Origin: an uncultured Lachnospiraceae bacterium
GTDB taxonomy: Bacteria; Bacillota; Clostridia; Lachnospirales; Lachnospiraceae
Length of the DNA stretch: 64,000 bases
NCBI GenBank assembly: GCA_934402515.1
Contig: CAKRTZ010000005.1
Span: forward strand, 1-64,000
Direction of reading: 5' to 3'
This document shows, piece by piece, positions 61,127 through 64,000 of the stretch. The notes below the pieces were generated by a model. The model worked only from the letters and a program-made list of their open reading frames with translations, ran no database searches and was not told the origin of the DNA. The translations under genes were made by a program, and so were the position numbers. Each line of letters opens with the position of its first letter. Position 1 is the first letter of the stretch.

Positions 61127-62230
61127 ATGCGTATTATCCGACAGAAATTGAAGGGATTTTCCATCCGCTATCCATTGGAAAAAATTGCTCCTCTTGAGAA
61201 AATACTGTTTGTAGATATTGAAACCACCGGCTTTACAGCACGTTCTTCTGTCCTGTATCTGATTGGAACTGCCTCCTATGAAGATGGCTGTTGGTATACC
61301 AAGCAGTGGTTTGCCGATTCCAAGGAGGATGAATGCGATCTGCTGATTTCCTTTTTTGACTATATTAAGGACTTCACCCATCTGATTCACTTTAACGGCA
61401 ATAATTTTGACTTACCCTACTTAATGCAGAAAGTAGCTGCCTACAAACTTCCCTACACCCTGGAAAATTTCACGGGTATTGATATTTACCGCAGAGTTTC
61501 CCCTTACAAATTTTTCTTACATTTACCCAACTGTAAGCAAAAAACCATAGAATTATATCTTGGTATTGATCGTGTAGATGTATACAACGGCGGAGAGTTG
61601 ATTGGTATTTACCATGCTTATGCCGAGAATCCGGATGAACGGATGTTAAAGATTTTATTGCAGCACAATGCAGACGATGTAAAAGGCATGTTGGAAATTC
61701 TTCCGATTCTGTCCGTTTATGATATGTTTAATGAAAATCATCGTCCGAAAAAGGTACAGGCAAATTATTATACCGATATAAACGGAGAACGCCATCAAGA
61801 ATTATACATCAGTTTCAAGCTGTCCACTCCCCTGCCCCAGAAAATCGGTTACTCCACCGGAGCTTTCTTCTTTTCCGGAGAGGGACTGGAGGGAACGCTG
61901 CGGATTCCCCTCTATGAGGAGGAAATGAAATACTTCTATTCCAATTACAAAGATTACTACTATCTGCCGGAGGAGGATGTGGCGCTTCACAAGTCCATTG
62001 CCGGATTCGTGGATAAGGAGCACCGCATCCAGGCTACTGCGGCAAACTGTTACACCCGGAAATATTCTCTGTATCTGCCCCAATGGGATACGGTGTTTGA
62101 GCCTTTCTTCAAGCGGGACTATAAGAGCAAAGAATATTTCTTTGAGCTGACGGATGACATGAAAACCAACCGGGAATTTTTTGTTCTGTATATCCAGCAT
62201 GTACTCCATATGTTGGCGGCAAGTTTTTGA
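61127..62230 (+). CDS. YprB-like ribonuclease H-fold exonuclease
   Basis: A 367-residue protein with a DEDD-type exonuclease domain. Motif I is LFVDIETTGF (Asp30, Glu32), motif II LIHFNGNNFDLPYL, and motif III QHNADDVKGM. The C-terminal 150 residues are conserved in YprB-like proteins but have no clear domain. YprB proteins are thought to be nucleases, with no firm substrate. Start after AAAAGGAG. It is monocistronic with its own terminator. Confidence 0.85.
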   Translation: MRIIRQKLKGFSIRYPLEKIAPLEKILFVDIETTGFTARSSVLYLIGTASYEDGCWYTKQWFADSKEDECDLLISFFDYIKDFTHLIHFNGNNFDLPYLMQKVAAYKLPYTLENFTGIDIYRRVSPYKFFLHLPNCKQKTIELYLGIDRVDVYNGGELIGIYHAYAENPDERMLKILLQHNADDVKGMLEILPILSVYDMFNENHRPKKVQANYYTDINGERHQELYISFKLSTPLPQKIGYSTGAFFFSGEGLEGTLRIPLYEEEMKYFYSNYKDYYYLPEEDVALHKSIAGFVDKEHRIQATAANCYTRKYSLYLPQWDTVFEPFFKRDYKSKEYFFELTDDMKTNREFFVLYIQHVLHMLAASF

Positions 62231-62258
62231 TTTTGCGGAAGGAATTTCCTGTGAAATG

Positions 62259-62301
62259 AAAATCCCATCTGTGTAGGACTTATACGCAGATGGGATTTTT
62301 A
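62259..62301 (+). terminator. Terminator of the YprB-like gene
   Basis: AAAATCCCATCTG at 62259-62271 pairs with CAGATGGGATTTT at 62287-62299, extendable by two pairs, with an 11-nt loop and a U run. It starts about 28 bases after the stop codon and may also serve the convergent EIIC-EAL gene. Confidence 0.88.
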
Positions 62302-62325
62302 TGTGGCAACTAGTATTCTGGACAG

Positions 62326-64000
62326 TTACCTATTATTTTCATTCCCAAGCAGAGTAAGCAGATCCTGAATGGGCATATCCTTATAATACAGGTATCCCTG
62401 AAAAATATTGCAGCCCATGGCAAGCAGCTGATCTCTCTGTTTTTCTGTTTCCACGTACTCTGCAATGATGCTGAAATTGAGTTGCTGTCCCAGCTGGATG
62501 ATGGAGGAAACAATACTTCGGGTTCGTTCATTCTCCAGATTTCGGATGAGGGAACCATCTATCTTGACAAAATCGAAGTAGTTTTTCTGAAGGATGGTAA
62601 TGGATGTATTTCCCATGGAAAAATCATCCATGAAAACCTTAATGCCGCTCTTCTTTATTTGCTCAAAGGCAATCTGATACACATCTGCGTCGGAAATATT
62701 TGCATCTTCTGTAATTTCAATGCCAAAGGTATTAGGCGTTACATGGGCATTCTCTACTTCTCTGATCAGCCATTTCCGGAAGGTTTCATCCATAAGCAGT
62801 TCAATTCTCAGATTCACCTCAACTTCCATATCAGGGGCAATGCGTTGCATTTCCCGCAGGTCTGCCAAAGCACGCTGACATATCACTTTGCTTAAATCCT
62901 CGAACACACCTCTGTTTCTTGCCATTTCCACCACAAGAGGCGGATAGACTGCCTTATTATCCCGGTATTTGAAACGCAGCAATGCTTCAGCCGCAATAAT
63001 TTTACCCTCACGGACCTGGGGTTGATAATTGATAGCAACTGTTCCTGCCTTAATGTCACTGTTCAGCTTGGTAAACAGATTTTCTTCAAAAGAGCTCAAA
63101 AGTACACTGACATGATTTAAACGATACGGTTGTTTTTCTGCCTCCGCCTTGCGGCAGATGTCCGTGAGGCTCTCCAGACACTTATCCTCATTTTCCACTG
63201 TAACCGCATCTGCTTTCCGCACAAAGGGCATGTAAATGAGTGTTCCAACTACCAGAGAAACAAGCTGCAGGATACTTCCAGCAACAGAACCGGTAGCCTG
63301 ATAACCGCTGATAATCACCGGGGTCGTCCAATGTACATTGGCATTGATAATGGGCGGTACCACACCGGTGGACATTGCAAGATAACTAAGCGTATAGGAA
63401 ACCAGAGGTACTGATACGAAGGGAATCAGATAAACCGGATTAAACACAATGGGAATCCCAAACACCAGAATCTCATTGATATTAAATACCAACGGTATTC
63501 CTGCCAGTTTGGTCAGTCTCCTGATCCGTTTATCACGGCTGAAAAACAGGATTGCCAGAAACAGACATAAGGTGGTTCCACATCCACCCATCAGAACAAA
63601 AGTGTCAAGAAGCGGCTTATTCATAATGTTTCCATTCCCGAAGGCAAACACACTTGATTCCGATGTAAGCAAGGTATCAAACACATTACTACCATGAATT
63701 CCAACCATCCACAGAACAGACTCGCAAAACATAATCAAAAATCCGCCAAAGAAGGTTGCCCCAATCGTTTCAAAAGGTTTTCCCAGCAAAACTACAACCA
63801 GATCATTAAAGTTATTCATGCCATCCCACAAACTGATCAGTTCTGCCTCTATGGCAGAGAAACCCACACAGATGCCGACGATGGGGACACAGTGAATTCC
63901 TCTCGTAAAGGTAGTGGAATAGGCATCTTCTTTATTACGCATCAATCTGTGATACAGCAGGAAAAACAGTTTGTGATACAATACCGCAGTCAGCAGGGCA
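62326..64000 (-). CDS. PTS EIIC-like membrane domain fused to a c-di-GMP EAL domain (5' end beyond window)
   Basis: At least 557 residues; the frame is open to the window edge with a hydrophobic reading, so the true N terminus is missing. The first half is an EIIC of the cellobiose/lactose type, with LMGGCGTTLCLFL, NINEILVFGIPIVFNP and NANVHWTTPVIISGY. The second half is a complete EAL phosphodiesterase domain: AAEALLRF, EVNLR, GIEITED, KVFMDDFSMGNTS, VKIDGSLI, IAEYVETE and FQGYLYYKDMP. All usual metal and catalytic residues appear present, so it may hydrolyse c-di-GMP. The EIIC part would sense or transport a sugar. There is no EIIA or EIIB gene in view. Confidence 0.87.
   Translation of the reverse strand, partial: ALLTAVLYHKLFFLLYHRLMRNKEDAYSTTFTRGIHCVPIVGICVGFSAIEAELISLWDGMNNFNDLVVVLLGKPFETIGATFFGGFLIMFCESVLWMVGIHGSNVFDTLLTSESSVFAFGNGNIMNKPLLDTFVLMGGCGTTLCLFLAILFFSRDKRIRRLTKLAGIPLVFNINEILVFGIPIVFNPVYLIPFVSVPLVSYTLSYLAMSTGVVPPIINANVHWTTPVIISGYQATGSVAGSILQLVSLVVGTLIYMPFVRKADAVTVENEDKCLESLTDICRKAEAEKQPYRLNHVSVLLSSFEENLFTKLNSDIKAGTVAINYQPQVREGKIIAAEALLRFKYRDNKAVYPPLVVEMARNRGVFEDLSKVICQRALADLREMQRIAPDMEVEVNLRIELLMDETFRKWLIREVENAHVTPNTFGIEITEDANISDADVYQIAFEQIKKSGIKVFMDDFSMGNTSITILQKNYFDFVKIDGSLIRNLENERTRSIVSSIIQLGQQLNFSIIAEYVETEKQRDQLLAMGCNIFQGYLYYKDMPIQDLLTLLGNENNR

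Overview
The window reads as chromosomal sequence of an anaerobic, low-to-moderate GC Firmicute, most likely a Lachnospiraceae-type gut Clostridia. The evidence is a biotin-dependent Na+ decarboxylase cluster, a clostridial-order rnfCDGEAB operon, an [FeFe]-hydrogenase-like protein, AICAR transformylase split from a PurO-type IMP cyclohydrolase, a DUF1292 protein, SleB-type and VanY-type wall enzymes, and Shine-Dalgarno sites close to AGGAGG with several GTG and TTG starts. I see no rRNA, tRNA, CRISPR array, insertion sequence or prophage. The only stretch that looks acquired is the AT-rich DUF3800 locus near 39.5-40.5 kb. Genus cannot be fixed from this sequence alone.

Layout. 0-6.2 kb: DUF4321 membrane protein, a HAD phosphatase, then a five-gene minus-strand operon (carboxyltransferase, OadG-like lipoprotein, biotin carrier, OadB, OadA). 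6.3-11.4 kb: nucleoside-type ABC importer (bmpA-nupOPQ). 11.4-14.8 kb: DacF-type carboxypeptidase, a fused unknown module plus isochorismatase-like hydrolase, and a zinc alcohol dehydrogenase. 14.9-16.9 kb (plus strand): IMP cyclohydrolase and AICAR transformylase. 17-19.2 kb: serC-serA. 19.3-25.3 kb: leuB-ilvD-ilvB plus an L,D-transpeptidase. 25.4-30.2 kb: lactonase-aroC-vanY-like-tgt-yajC. 30.3-34.1 kb (plus strand): potABCD polyamine importer. 34.2-37.7 kb: Cof phosphatase, a GH13 debranching-like protein without its catalytic residues, DUF5662 and a Cys-rich microprotein. 37.8-39.5 kb: DUF1292 and CapA. 39.5-40.5 kb: a candidate structured RNA beside a DUF3800 gene. 40.5-46.6 kb: NlpC/P60 protein, then the hydrogenase-like-gltX-UvrD helicase run. 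46.7-51.7 kb: deoC, citrate synthase, thrC with a small membrane protein, SleB-type hydrolase. 51.8-53.8 kb: a two-AP2 protein with a degenerate HNH-like middle, convergent with a membrane-anchored GH25 protein whose catalytic pair is replaced. 53.9-61 kb: apbE, an iron-sulfur aldo/keto reductase and the Rnf operon. 61.1-64 kb: YprB-like nuclease and the 3' part of a PTS EIIC-EAL fusion that runs off the window.

How genes work together. Two Na+-linked energy devices are present: the biotin decarboxylase/transcarboxylase-like set and Rnf. ApbE would supply covalent FMN to RnfG and RnfD, which both carry SGAT acceptor motifs. Biosynthesis of serine, branched-chain amino acids, threonine, chorismate and IMP is represented. 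Several cell-wall enzymes (DacF, VanY-like, YkuD, SleB, NlpC/P60) are scattered among metabolic operons. The most unusual elements are the DUF3800-linked RNA candidate, the AP2/HNH-like protein, the GH13 and GH25 probable pseudoenzymes, and the EIIC-EAL fusion.
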